Origin: Alopecurus myosuroides
Taxonomy: Eukaryota > Streptophyta > Magnoliopsida > Poales > Poaceae
Assembly: GCA_028641055.1 (NCBI GenBank)
Contig: CM054062.1
Location: 235,488,376-235,552,375 of the forward strand
Reading direction: 5' to 3'
DNA length: 64,000 bases
Shown here: positions 11,838-22,801 of the stretch, piece after piece
Layout of the letters: each line of letters opens with the position of its first letter
Numbering within the stretch: the stretch's first letter is position 1
Notes under the pieces: model-generated
Told to the model about the DNA's origin: nothing
Seen by the model: only the letters and a program-made list of their open reading frames with translations
The model's database searches: none
Made by a program: the position numbers and the translations under genes

Positions 11838-12732
11838 ATGTCGAGTGGTACTCGTGGCCGTAACAATCCTCCTCCCGAGCCAACACCTCCGCCACCACCC
11901 ATAATGGCGCAGGTGCTGCAGAGCATCGAGAACAACCGTCTGAGGAACGAACATCTTCTGGAGCGTGTGGCCCAGAACACTGAACGCCGTGCTGCCTGTT
12001 TTACACTTGTGGACTTCCTCAAGGCTCAGCCACCATACTTTGCTGAATCTACTGAGCCTCTCGATGCCGATGACTGGCTTCGCACAATGGAGCGCAAGTT
12101 CCTTTCTCTCCGTGTCCAGGATCGTGACCGTGTGAACTTAGCCCCCTACAAGCTTGAGGGTGCTGCTGGTGCTTGGTGGGAAGGCTTCGTTGCAAGCGCC
12201 AGATCATGAGGTCACCTGGGCAGAGTTCCGCACTACTTTCCGTGAGGCTTATATTCCGAAGGCAGTTATGGACGGTAAAAGAAAGGAGTTCCTTGATCTT
12301 ACTCATGGTAGTATGGGCATTGAGGCTTATGGTCGTGTTTTCACCCGTCTGGCTCGCTATGCTCCTCGTGATGTCACTAATGACAAGAACAAGTAGGATA
12401 TGTTCCGTAAGGGCCTGAACCCAACTGTTCGTTATGAGCTGCTGCCCTTCAAGTTCCAGAGCTTCTAGGAACTGTACAATTTGGCCATCACTCTTGAACG
12501 TGGCAAAAAGGAGATGGATACTGCTATGAAGAAGAGTGTTGGAGATTCCCGTGCATCACCCTCTGGTCAGAAGAGGAAGCGCCATGTGTTCATCCCATAC
12601 AGCTCTATTCCCAGGGCTCCGTATCAGCCAAGGCCATCTGGATATGCTCCTCGTCCGCCTGCACGACCTACTACATCAACCTATGGTGGTGGACAAGGTT
12701 CTCGTCCTCCAGTTTCCACTCCTCCCCAGTAA
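11838..12732 (+). pseudogene. Chromovirus gag (frameshifted)
   Basis: The ATG at 11838 follows a splice-acceptor-like CTTCTTCCTTTTACTTAG directly. The N-terminus is proline rich. The capsid core holds DADDWLRTMERKF and APYKLEGAAGAWWEGF, typical of plant gypsy gag (retrotrans_gag type). A frameshift near 12195 moves the reading to frame 1 (VTWAEFRTTFREAYIPKAV and onward). Stops in that frame follow at 12394-12396 (TAG) and 12466-12468 (TAG). A second frameshift near 12720 leads into the zinc knuckle and protease. The structural capsid function is lost in this copy. Confidence 0.85.
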
Positions 12733-15700
12733 TGTCTGCTATCGTTGTGGTCAGCCTGGTCACTTCTCAAGGGAGTTCCCTCAGAATCGTGCTGGACGTG
12801 CAGCTCCTCCTCCTAAGAAAACGGTGAAGCCTGCTGGTGCCGGACATGGTCGTCTTAACTATGTGACCGCTGAGGATGCTCAGGAAGATCCAAGCGTCTT
12901 ACTGGGTACGATTTACATCAACACAATTCTGGCTTTAGCCTTATTTGACTCTGGAGCATCGCATACATTCATATCAGAAGGGTTTGCCAAAATGCATGGG
13001 ATACCTTTTGAAAAGTTGTCAAAACCGTTGATGGTAAAATCCCCTGGTTGCAACTGGCAAACCACCATGGTTACACCAGAACTCATGGTTGATGTGGGAT
13101 ACTGCAAATTCCCCACAACCTTCATTGCACTAAAGTCCACTGACCTTGATGTCATACTGGGCATGGAATGGCTCTCGAAATATGGAGCTAAGATGGATTG
13201 TGCAACGAAATCCCTCACCTTGACACATCCTTCCGGGTTTTCTTTGGTATATTGGTCTGAGTTCACCATTCTGTCATCAACACGCACACAACTTTCTGCT
13301 AAACTGTAGCTATACTTCATGCAAGGTGATTACCTTCCTGAAATTCATGAGTTACCTGTAGTCAGTGATTTCCTTGATGTGTTTCTTCAAGAGTTACCTG
13401 GCATGCCACCTGACCGAAGTGTGGAGTTTGTCATTGAGTTAGTCCCTGGCACCGCTCCTACGTCTAAAAGACCTTATCGTATGGCCCCAGAGGAGTTGGT
13501 TGAGTTGAAACGCCAAATAGAGGAGTTAGAAGAAAAAGGTTTCATCCAACCTAGCACATCTTCTTGGGGTTGTCCCACTATCTTTGTCAAGAAGCGGGAT
13601 ACCAATGTTCCACGTTTGTTTGTTGATTATGGGCGGCTGAATGCAGTGACCATCAAAAACAAATACCCTCTTCCAAGAATCAACAACCTCTTTGATCAGT
13701 TAGCTGGTGCAACTGTCTTTTCCAAGATGGACATGCGATCAGGATACCATCAAATAAAGATCAGAAAGGAGGACATTCCCAAAACGGCGTTTACTACTCG
13801 TTATGGTCTTTATGAGTACACCGTCATGTCTTTCGGTCTTACCAATGCTCCAGCTACCTTCATGAGGCTTATGAACTCGGTATTCATGGAGTATCTTTAT
13901 AAGTTCGTCGTGGTCTACATCGACGATATCCTGGTCTATTCCAAAACCGAAGATGAACACTCTGAACACCTGCGGTTGGTGTTGTCCAAACTCCATGAAC
14001 ACAAGTTGTATGCCAAGTTTTCCAAGTGTGAGTTCTGGTTGAAAGAACTCGTCTATCTCGGACACGTGGTGTCTGCTGAAGGTGTTGCCGTTATTCCAGA
14101 CAAGGTCCAAACAATTCTGGACTGGGAAACACCTAAGTCAGTCAAGGATGTTCAGAGTTTTCTCGGACTGGCAGGTTACTACCGTCGTTTCATCGAGAAC
14201 TTCTCCAAATTTTCCAAGCCTATGACTGAACTTCTTAAGAAGGGCAAAAAGTTCGAGTGGTCAGAAAAGGCAGAGGAAAGTTTCCAAACCCTGAAAACCA
14301 AACTGACTACCGCTCATGTGCTTGTTCTTCCTGATACGAGCAAGGATTTTGTCATCTTCTGTGATGCCTCTCAACAAGGACTCGGTTGTGTGTTAATGCA
14401 ATAAGGTCATGTGGTGGCTTATGGTTCTCGCCAACTGAAACCACATGAGCGTAATTATCCAACCCATGATCTTGAGCTAGAAGCCGTGGTCCATGCTCTC
14501 AAGCAATGGCGTCATTATCTTCTTGGCAACCGATGTGAGTTATACTCACATCATCAGAGTCTAAAATATCTGTTCACCCAACCGGATCTGAATCTCAGAC
14601 AGAGAAGATGGTTGGAGGTAATCAAGGACTTTCACTTGGGTCTCAACTATCAACCCGGCAAAGCAAATGTCGTCGCTGACGCGCTAAGTCGGAAGTCTTA
14701 TTGTAACAATTTGATGATACAACAGGCCCAACCTTCTCTTCATGAGGAGTTCTCTAAACTCAACCTGGAGATCGTTCCTTCTGATTATTTGGCCAACCTT
14801 GAGGTAAAACCCTCCCTTGAGGACCAGATCAATAAAGCTCAAAAGCGGGATCTGGGAATTGCCGACATTAAGAAGAACATTGCTAGCGGAGAAGCTAAAT
14901 GTTTCTCCATTGATGATCAAGGTACCGTATATTTTGGCAACCGTCTGGTAGTGCCGAAGATACGGAAGCTGAGAAAACTAATTCTCCAAGAGGCTCATGA
15001 CACACCTCTTTCTATTCATCCAGGTAGCACCAAAATGTATCAAGATCTACGTCAAAGATTCTGGTGGTCCCGAATGAAGCGAGAAATCGCTCAGTATGTT
15101 GCTGAATGCGACGTCTCTCGTCGTGTGAAGGCAGAACATCGAAGACCAGCCGGTGTTCTTCAACCCCTGCCTATTCCTAAATGGAAGTGGGATAAAGTGG
15201 GTATGGATTTCATCACCGTTCTTCCTAAGACAAATAAAGGCCATAATTCTATCTGGGTGGTGGTTGACCGCCTATCCAAAGTTGCTCATTTCCTTCCTAT
15301 CCGAGAAGATATCACCGCTATCCAGCTGGCGGATCTGTATGTATCCAGAGTAGTCAGCCTTCATGGTGTTTCAAAGAGGATCATCTCTGATCATGGAAGT
15401 CTGTTCACCTCCAAATTATGGGCAAGTTTCCAGCAAGCTATGGGAACTCGTCTATCTTTCAGCACTACTTTCCATCCACAAACCGGTGGCCAAACTGAGA
15501 GAGTTAATCAGATTCTTGAGGACATGCTCCGAGCTTGTGTTATATCGTTCGGTAAGGATTGGGAGAAGTTTCTTCCATTTGCCGAGTTCACTTAGAACAA
15601 CAGTTATCAATCTAGCTTGGGCAAGGATCCTTTTGAAGTTCTATACAACCGTAAATGCCGAACTCCGCTGAATTGGTCTAAAACCGGTGAAAGATCATTC

Positions 15701-16248
15701 TTTAGTCCGGATGTAATCAAGGAAGTGGAAGAAATCGTTCGCATCATTCGTGAACGACTAAAAACAGCTCAGTCTCGCCAGAAAAGTTATTATGATCGTC
15801 ATCACCAGGATGTTCATTATGAAATTGGCGAGAAAGCTTATATTCGAGTCACACCTTTGAAAGGTGGAAAACGATTCGGCATCAAAGGCAAACTGGCTCC
15901 TCGTTATATCGGTCCTTTCCCTATATTTGGAAAACGAGGTCAAGTTTCATATCAACTGCAGTTGCCTCCAGGATTCCCGGATGTCCATGATGTATTCCAT
16001 GTCTCCCAACTCAAATGTTGCTTCAAAGACCCTGTCCTGGTGTGGACCACGAAACCATAAAGCTCAAGGATGATCTCTCTTACAAAGAGGTTCCTATACG
16101 TATTTTTGATGAGGCCGAACGAAGAACTCGCAGTCAAACCATCAAGTTCCTCAAAGTTCAATGGTCACATCATTCTGAGAACGAAGCAACCTGGGAACAA
16201 GAAGATCGTTTGCGATCTAAGTACCCAGACTTCTTTTCTAAAACCTAG
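12733..16248 (+). pseudogene. Chromovirus pol: protease, RT, RNase H, integrase, chromodomain
   Basis: Domains in order: zinc knuckle CYRCGQPGH at 12737-12778 (its last Cys is Phe); aspartic protease DSGASH at 12947; reverse transcriptase 13400-14050 with YIDDILVYS at 13916-13942; RNase H 14330-14690 with CDAS at 14359; integrase zinc-binding region 14990-15130; integrase core with Asp near 15205, Asp near 15390 and Glu near 15497. A chromodomain-like tail (LKVQWSHHSENEATWE) runs to 16248 in a shifted frame. Stops break the frame at 13307 (TAG), 14402 (TAA) and 15593 (TAG), and a frameshift follows 16058. Three conserved residues are altered: the knuckle Cys, one integrase HHCC Cys (DVSRR) and an RNase H Asp (SHHQSLKY). 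Confidence 0.92.
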
Positions 16249-16270
16249 GAATCTCGGGACGAGATTCTTG

Positions 16271-16284
16271 TAAGGGGGTAGACT
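16271..16284 (+). other. Polypurine tract of the chromovirus
   Basis: TAAGGGGGTAGACT directly precedes the TGTAACATCC start of the 3' LTR. Confidence 0.7.
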
Positions 16285-17696
16285 TGTAACATCCCTACTT
16301 TTTTGTAATAAAGAGAGATGTTGAGTACATGGAATGCATGCATGAAAAATGGACTAAAAATTTGCATTTAAAAAATTAATCAGTGAACTAAAAGAAAATC
16401 ACTTGATCTGGCTTCACACAAATTTGTTTTACAAAGTTTTTCAAAGTGATCCAACCATATGATAGAAAGGTGGCAAATTTGAAGATCTTTCCAACAAGTA
16501 TATTTTTGTGCAATTTTTGGTTTCCAAAAAGGCCCCCAAATCCTCTTTTTCTGTCTGTTTTCAGCCCCAGAAGGACCTCTCTGTAATTTCTCAAACTTCA
16601 CAGGGGGTTTTCCGAGAGATGTTTTCTTTTTCGTTTCTTCCTCGATTTCGGCCAGAAGGACGGGAAGATGACGCCCCGCCGCGCCACCTCCTACTTCCGA
16701 CGTGGAGAGAGGGTGAGGATACCCCAGGGTGTCGTCCGCATCGCGCTCACACCTCAGAACCCCCCAGTCGACCCTCTCTCCCTCCGTCTCTCTCCCGGAA
16801 CCCGAACCCTAACCTCACCGGCGATCCGCCGTCGCTGCCGTTCTACTGCCTCCCGAGCCCCTCCGAGCAGAGCTACGGAACCGCGCCGACCTCCTCTACC
16901 TGCGCGTGCAGTAGGAGCTCCCGGGATGGCCTAGAGGCCGCCAATTGATGATGTCTTCCTCCTCTCCGTCCGCCAGGATTCCTCCACCGCGTCGCCGATT
17001 CTTCCCCTCCCCGGCCCCGGCGACTGCTCCGTTAAGCCCGTGGTGAGCCTCCGATCCTCCCCATCCCCTCCGTATCCCTCCTCTAGCCCGGAAACGTCGG
17101 TTTCGCCGGAGTCCAACGACCCCCGCCGCCGTTCGTCATCGCCGGCTCGCCGCCGATGCCTCCCTAGAAACGAGACGAGCCTCCCCGGGTTTCTCTCGAC
17201 GAGAGGAAGCCCGTGGGCCAAACCGCGCGCCCGGGGACGCCTCCGTTCGCCGCCGACGAGCTCATCTGTCCCCGGCCGGCCACACCGTGGCGTCACGGTG
17301 ACGTCATCGTGACGTCACCTGCTCACGTGTGCGCCAGGTGTCTTTTCCTTTTCTGTTTTTAAACTGACAGGTGGGCCCCGCAGATAAATAGAAAAACATA
17401 AATTAAGTAAAATTTGGAAATTTAATAACTTTTAATTTATAACTCCAAAAATTATAAAAAAATATGCAAAATGTTCAGAAAAATATAAGCTACTTGTTTA
17501 TACCATTTTCATACTTGTTTGACAAAGTTCAAAATGAGGCCACATTTGGAGTTCGAATTTAATTCATTTAAATATTGAAAATAAAATTTTAATTCAATAA
17601 AATTAGAAAATTAAGTGTAATATACCAACTCTTAACGCCACGAGTTCTTTGATCATAGACAACTTTAACGGAATGACTAAAACTTGTTGACAATGA

Positions 17697-17710
17697 ATGA
17701 AGGATGCCTC
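17697..17710 (+). repeat. 14-bp target-site duplication of the LINE (right copy 18821-18834)
   Basis: ATGAAGGATGCCTC occurs on both sides of the LINE, while the 5' LTR has it once (about 9445). The length fits target-primed reverse transcription. Confidence 0.92.
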
Positions 17711-18719
17711 ATCACTGATAAATTTTATAAATTCTGCTCTTCTACTCAAACACCTAGATAAATTTTATAACCAGGAGGACCTACCTTGGGTCCATCTCAT
17801 CACTGATGCTTACTATCATCAGTCTGTCCCTCATGTTGTGGTTGAATCAGGTTCTTTTTGGTGGAGAAATATTCTGGCTTTATCTGAGGAATACAGAAAA
17901 TTCACTACTTGCTCTGTGGGAAATGGTTTCACTGCTCTTTTTTGGGAGGATAATTGGCAGCCCCAATTGCTTAAGATAACCTTCCCAAGGTTATATTCTT
18001 TTGCTAAAGATAAGCTTCAATTTGTTCATGAGTTTTTATTAAACATAAATTGTATTCAGAACTTTTTTCTCCCATTGACTACCCAAGCAAATGAGGAGTT
18101 AATGCTGTTGAAAAGTATGATTGTCAATTTTACACTCCAGTCAAGTATTAAAGATCAATGGAGGAGTCCTAATTCATCTGGCAGATTACATCCAAGTTCT
18201 TTTTATAAACACCATTTTGATGGTATTCCTGATGATGTACTTTCCTATGGAATTTGGAAGAGTAAATGTCAATCTAAGCACAGATTTTTTGCATGGCTCT
18301 TGCTGCATGATAGAATTAACACCAAGGATATGCTGATTAGAAGGCACTGGAATGTGAGTGACTCTTCTGATTGTGTCCTATGTTCTGCACATGTTTATGA
18401 AGACTGGAGGCATTTGTTCTTTAATTGCACATATAGTACAAGGATTTGGAACTATCTACAAATTCCTTGGAATCCAGGATCTTCAATTTTTACAATCAAG
18501 TCTGCCAAGAAGCATTTCTCTGGTCCCTGCTTTGAAGAGATAGTGATCCTGGCCTGTTGGGGCATCTGGAAACAGAGAAATGGTTGGATTTTTAAGAACA
18601 TCAAACCAAGTTTTAGAGGATGGAAGGCCTTGTTTATCCAGGAAGTCACCCTGCTTAAGTACAGGGTGAAGAGAGATCTCTCTGTTTTTTTGACATCATG
18701 GATTGATTCACTCCCCTGA
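17711..18719 (+). pseudogene. LINE ORF2 C-terminal fragment with zf-RVT domain
   Basis: The frame stays open for about 336 codons. It begins after the reverse-transcriptase catalytic core. The motif FWWRNILAL, then VGNGFTALFWEDNW, is typical of the region after the RT domain in plant L1 ORF2. A zinc-binding RT-associated domain follows: KHRFFAWLLLHDRINTKDML then CVLCSAHVYEDWRHLFFNC (18373-18429). The protein ends at TGA 18717-18719. It is only the C-terminal part of a roughly 1200-residue protein, so it cannot work, but the lack of stops suggests a recent insertion. Confidence 0.88.
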
Positions 18720-18783
18720 TTCCCTGTATATAGTGTAAATATTGTAAATAACCTTTTATTATTTTAATAAATGGGGGGGGGGG

Positions 18784-18804
18784 CTGTGGGGGATTCCCCC
18801 ACAG
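18784..18804 (+). other. 3'-terminal hairpin of the LINE
   Basis: CTGTGGGGG-ATT-CCCCCACAG is a perfect 9-bp stem with a 3-base loop, 10 bases upstream of CCAAAAAA. A tail hairpin is known to be read by the RT of stringent-type LINEs; that role here is inference. Confidence 0.6.
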
Positions 18805-19789
18805 TAATGGTGCCAAAAAAATGAAGGATGCCTCCTCGACTACCTCGAGAGGGGTGATTCTTGTAGCATAAGGTAGTCTGGGGATGAGAAAGTACTTGGT
18901 GGACTAAAGAACGTGATGATTTCAGTAGCTGAGTAGATTCCTTCCCTGTTTTAGAAATGCTCTATTACACGTGCTTCTTCTTCCTCAACTTCGGAAAACA
19001 AAGATGGATTTACGCAAAGGACCTTAAAAGCCAAGTCTTGCTGAGTACCTTTTGTACTCAACCTTGCCTCGTTGTTGTTTTATTTCAGACTTCGGCGATG
19101 CAGCTGAAGAAGGGTTCTACCTCGACGTCGATGAGTAGTTAGGGGTTCCCAGGTGGCAGCCTGGTATCTGTAGTATGGGTTTGGCTACGTTCCTTATATT
19201 TTGGACTCTTAGTCCTTTTGCAGTCTTGTTGTATAGCAACATATTTGCTTTCGCTGCTTGTTGTAATGTTGGGTTGCTTGACCTATGTTGGTCGTGTAAC
19301 CTCTGCGTGTAAGCTACTCTAGTATGACTTGTATAATACAACTTTCATGTCTAGAGTGCTGCTTTGATAGATTGTTGGTTTCGAGCCAGTTGTTATACAA
19401 TTTTTGCTATGCCTGCATAGTTGTCGCATTCGAGGGGTTGTGGAGACGATGATCCATGTCCTAGCCCGCCTGCCGATGTGATTCGGCCTAGGGCCAGGTA
19501 ACCTTAGTAACCCTCGATTGTTGTTGCACTTTCTGGACACATAGCAGCTCTGTATAACTTTGGTCCTGTTCCTTCAGTTTCATCCGACTCGTGACGCTTG
19601 GGTATACATATCTGGTTATGACTAGCATGGACACAAGGAGTAGTGGACCGGGGATCCGGACTACGTGCCGATGAATCCGGTCTGCCTGCCGTTGTTTGTT
19701 GCGGCCGGAGCTGGTAACCCTGAAGCCCTTGTGAGTCTATTGCTAGGAGCACATGACAGTTTGTATATCTCTGGGTCCGGGGTCTGACA

Positions 19790-20040
19790 ATGAAAGACCA
19801 TGTTAGAAATTGTCCTAATCATGGCATAGAGGAATGGTTAATACTCCATTTATTTTATAATGCTTTAAACCCCATGTACAAATCTATGCTTAACACATCT
19901 GCAGGAGGAACATTCATGGGAAAATAAATTAAGGTAGAAAAGAAGCTACTTGATGATATGAAAGATAATCATGCTTAGTGGCATATTGAAATAACAAATA
20001 CCAAGAAGGTAAATGCAGTCACTGAGAGCAACAAAGAAGA
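19790..20040 (+). pseudogene. gag of element 2, interrupted C-terminal part
   Basis: Continuation of the frame left at 6622. It shares KxxxxNCPxHG, LDDM and TxxKKVN blocks with the minus-strand gag at 44428-46588, with stops near 19926 and 19976. Confidence 0.65.
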
Positions 20041-20275
20041 ACATATATCCAGGTGATGAACATGGACCAGCTTGATGTCCGCCTTCTGATCATAAGAGCA
20101 CGTTGACCCTTGTGTCCAAGTGATGAACACAAACTCCAATCAACTTGACGGCGCTACAGTTGAAAGAGCATGATCTATATTGATATTATATGAGAAATCA
20201 TCCTAATAATCACGACTACTGTGCACTCAAAGGACAACAAGAAAACATATATAACATGCACACGTAAAATAACTA

Positions 20276-20476
20276 CTCCCTTCATCATGGTTTATAGGCC
20301 ACAATCTCAAAACCATGCAGTCCCACTAATTAGACACATTTGCATTAGTTCTCTTCTAATTAGTGGGTGGTTGCCTCTCTCCATCCCTCTATGAATGCAA
20401 CATATTAGTCCCAACCAACTAGCACCTTGGTCCGAGAGATTTGCTATATGTGCCCTATAAACTAGGACGGAGGGAG
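20276..20476. mobile_element. Stowaway MITE, 201 bp
   Basis: TA dinucleotides flank it (20274-20275 and 20477-20478). Its ends are imperfect inverted repeats of about 28 bases starting CTCCCTT and ending ACGGAGGGAG, the signature of Stowaway (Tc1/Mariner) MITEs of grasses. Confidence 0.85.
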
Positions 20477-21573
20477 TAGTGATGTAGTATAGTCTTCTTC
20501 CATCTCTAAAGATTCCTTCATTTGTGGTGCCGTGTTGAGGTCCACTGAAAGTGCATGGTGCCCCACGTGTGGTTTTGGTAATTAATGACAATCCTTATGG
20601 ACTAATAGTTTCATTGAGATATCCTTGTAGGTTTGTCCATTGGCACCACTTGAACTCCATGTGTTGGATTCAGGGTTGGATGCCATCAAGATCATTGCTT
20701 ATAATGAATATATTTGATATGATCAAGAAGAAGAATTGTCATGATATTATTGATCATATTGCAAGTATGTCTTGAAGAAGGAGATTGTGTGAACATTCAT
20801 GTTTACCTTCAAGACATCATCATCATGAATAAAGAGAAGATACTTAATAGATTAAGTTGAAGTGCAAGTTCAATATGAGCATCAAGAAGAGTTAAAATGC
20901 TTGATGTTTGCCACCCATATGGAGATTATTATTAAGTGAAGATGGACATGTGATAAGCTCTCCCGTATTATCTTATGGGGAGCAATTTACAAGTCTTCAC
21001 AAAGCGAAGCGCAATCAAGAAAGGTGCTCCAACTTGAGGTGATTAAGATCGTCATCATCTATCTCAATTGGAATGCGCAAGACAAATGTGACATTGATAG
21101 GATTTGTATTTTACCGGTCTCATGATGTTAGTAGGGAGACCGCGTTATAGGATAGATAACCATTCTATCAAGAGGGGCTCTCGAATGAGTTGCTTGATCG
21201 TATCGTTCGTAGAGAGCTCAAACCTTTGCATCTTTGGCATCATCTTTCTTGGTTCTTATTTGGGTTTTCTTCATGTGTGGTTTTATAGCTTGTCTTGTTC
21301 TTCATGTCAAGCTCAATTTCATTAAAAACGGATTTCGTACAGAAAACTTATTGTGTTTTTGTTATTGGAGGTTTTGTCGGTTCCTATCTTATAGAGAGGT
21401 CTAGACTTTTCCCATTTGGTTTTATTCTCCCTTGTTGTAATATGATGTGTCACTGCATATCCTTGTAGTGCTCGTCTCTGCGATTCCAACGAGCCCAAGA
21501 ACGTCGAAAACGGAGTCCGGATGCAAAAGATATGACCGTTTTCGTATCAATGTTTTCGCAGTTTTCAGGGGGG

Positions 21574-21703
21574 CGGAAATTTCCGGCCAGGCCGGAATAT
21601 TCCGGGGCAAATATCCGGTCCGGCATCTGTGAGCGCGCACTCGCGCTCCAGGGGGTCCTGGGTCGTCCGGAAATTTCCGCCCCGGGAGGCCGGAAATTTC
21701 CGG
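21574..21703 (+). repeat. Cluster of GGAAATTTCC-type palindromes in U3
   Basis: CGGAAATTTCCGG at 21574-21586, CCGGAATATTCCGG at 21592-21605, CCGGAAATTTCCGC at 21667-21680 and CCGGAAATTTCCGG at 21690-21703. The same cluster recurs in the 3' LTR at about 32890-33020. Confidence 0.8.
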
Positions 21704-21759
21704 GGTAAGTGAAAAATTTCCAGTCCGGACGGCCCTAACGGCCATATTTCGTGGGAAGC

Positions 21760-21767
21760 TATAAATA
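21760..21767 (+). promoter_or_regulatory. TATA box in the LTR of the copia-like element
   Basis: TATAAATA lies 57 bases after the last palindrome; the 3' LTR copy is at about 33077. Confidence 0.6.
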
Positions 21768-22748
21768 GCCTTCTTCTTCCTCGAGAGGACGCTGCCCAAC
21801 CCATTTCCTCTCTCCTCCATCGTTAACCTTCAAAACCTTGAGTTTCTCTCAATCCCTCCAATGATTCCTGCCCATTTTTAGGAAAATGAGAGAGGAGATC
21901 TAGATCTACTATTCCACCAATCAATATCTCCTCTTAGTGAGGGGAATCCATTGTATCTAGATATTGGGATTCATTTGTTGATTTGCTTGTTCTTCCTCCT
22001 TCCTCCCTCCATAGCATTAGTTTCTTTTGTGGGATTTGAGAGAGAAGGACTTGATCACTTTGTGTGTTCTTGCCATTGCATTAGGTGCATCGGTTTGAGT
22101 TCCTCACGGGATTTGTGAAAGAGAAGTTCGTGAGCTTGTTACTCTTGGGTGCTTGGTCACCGGAGAGATTGTTCCTCTTGGGTGTATTGAGTACCCTAGA
22201 CGGTTAGTGCTTGGGGCTTCCACTTTGTTGCAAGAATCTTCGTTGAGAGCCTCCAACTTACTTGTGGAGATAGCCTCAACCTCGTGTAAGGTTTGGTCAC
22301 CGCCTTCAAGACGACCTCATGGTGGAAATGAGAATCTCCCTCACCCGAGAACTCTAGGATAATAAGGTGCGCACATCCGTGCTATTGAGGAGCGCCTAGG
22401 TGTATCCCCGCCTCTCCAACAAATACGTACTTCCCTTGGGAAGTAACTTCGGTAATCACATCGGTGTCTCCTTGTGCTTTGGTTATTTCTATACTCTAGC
22501 TCGTTACTTATGCATTTACCTTTGTGATAGCCATCGTGCTTGAAGTCATCTTTCTTGCTATCACATAGTTATATATCTTGCTTACCATAAGTTGTTGGTG
22601 CACATAGGTAAACCTAGCTTGTACAGGTTTTGTGCTTGATAAATTAAAACGCTAGTTTTATTACGCATTTATTCAAGCCTAAACCGTAATTATTTTAAAG
22701 CGCCTATTCACCCCCCCCCCCTCTAGGAGGCATCCTTGTACTTTCAAT

Positions 22749-22760
22749 TGGTATCAGAGC
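22749..22760 (+). other. Primer-binding site, initiator tRNA-Met type (copia-like element)
   Basis: TGGTATCAGAGC two bases after the LTR end CTTTCA. Confidence 0.9.
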
Positions 22761-22801
22761 AAGGGCTCTCATTTTTAGGCTTCACCGCCTTGAGAGTAAT
22801 G

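Larger units (their letters stand above)
17711..18820 (+). mobile_element. 5'-truncated L1-type LINE, 1110 bp
   Basis: A 14-bp target duplication, a terminal A-run (CCAAAAAA) and a truncated ORF2 C-terminus define it. A G-run (18775-18783) and a perfect hairpin (18784-18804) precede the tail. The open frame that appears to start at 17697 gets its ATG from the duplicated target, not from the LINE. Confidence 0.9.
6626..19789 (+). mobile_element. Chromovirus (Ty3/gypsy, Tekay-like) with leader ORF, 13.2 kb
   Basis: Begins TGTAACATCC and ends GTCTGACA. A perfect 5-bp target duplication ATGAA flanks it (6621-6625 and 19790-19794). Removing the element rejoins the gag frame of element 2 (AWERM-KDHVRNC). 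LTRs are 6626-10410 and 16285-19789. The primer-binding site is of initiator tRNA-Met type. The internal order is leader ORF, gag with a zinc knuckle, protease, reverse transcriptase, RNase H, integrase, then a C-terminal chromodomain-like segment. That order and the very long LTRs fit the Tekay/Del clade. All ORFs carry stops or frameshifts, so this copy is dead. Confidence 0.92.
16285..19789 (+). repeat. 3' LTR of the chromovirus, rearranged and carrying a LINE
   Basis: Starts TGTAACATCC like the 5' LTR and ends GTCTGACA. Relative to the 5' LTR it lacks about 283 bases (after 17270) and about 1.1 kb (after 17627). The second break carries a short inverted filler at about 17628-17642. A 1110-bp LINE fragment with its duplication is inserted at 17711. 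Confidence 0.9.
19790..20545 (+). mobile_element. Element 2, right part (gag continuation and unclassified tail)
   Basis: From 19790 the gag of element 2 resumes: NCPNHGIEEWLILHLFYNAL then SAGGTFMGK, matching the equivalent segment of the 61328 gag, then a TAA near 19926 and further homology to about 20035. After about 20060 no coding similarity is visible. A Stowaway MITE occupies 20276-20476. The stretch 20479-20545 is unassigned and ends at the next LTR. Confidence 0.65.
20546..22746 (+). repeat. 5' LTR of the copia-like element
   Basis: TGAAAG...CTTTCA, 2201 bp, with 8-bp terminal inverted repeats. The U3 holds four near-perfect palindromes around GGAAATTTCC (21574-21703) upstream of a TATA box at 21760. 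Confidence 0.9.
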
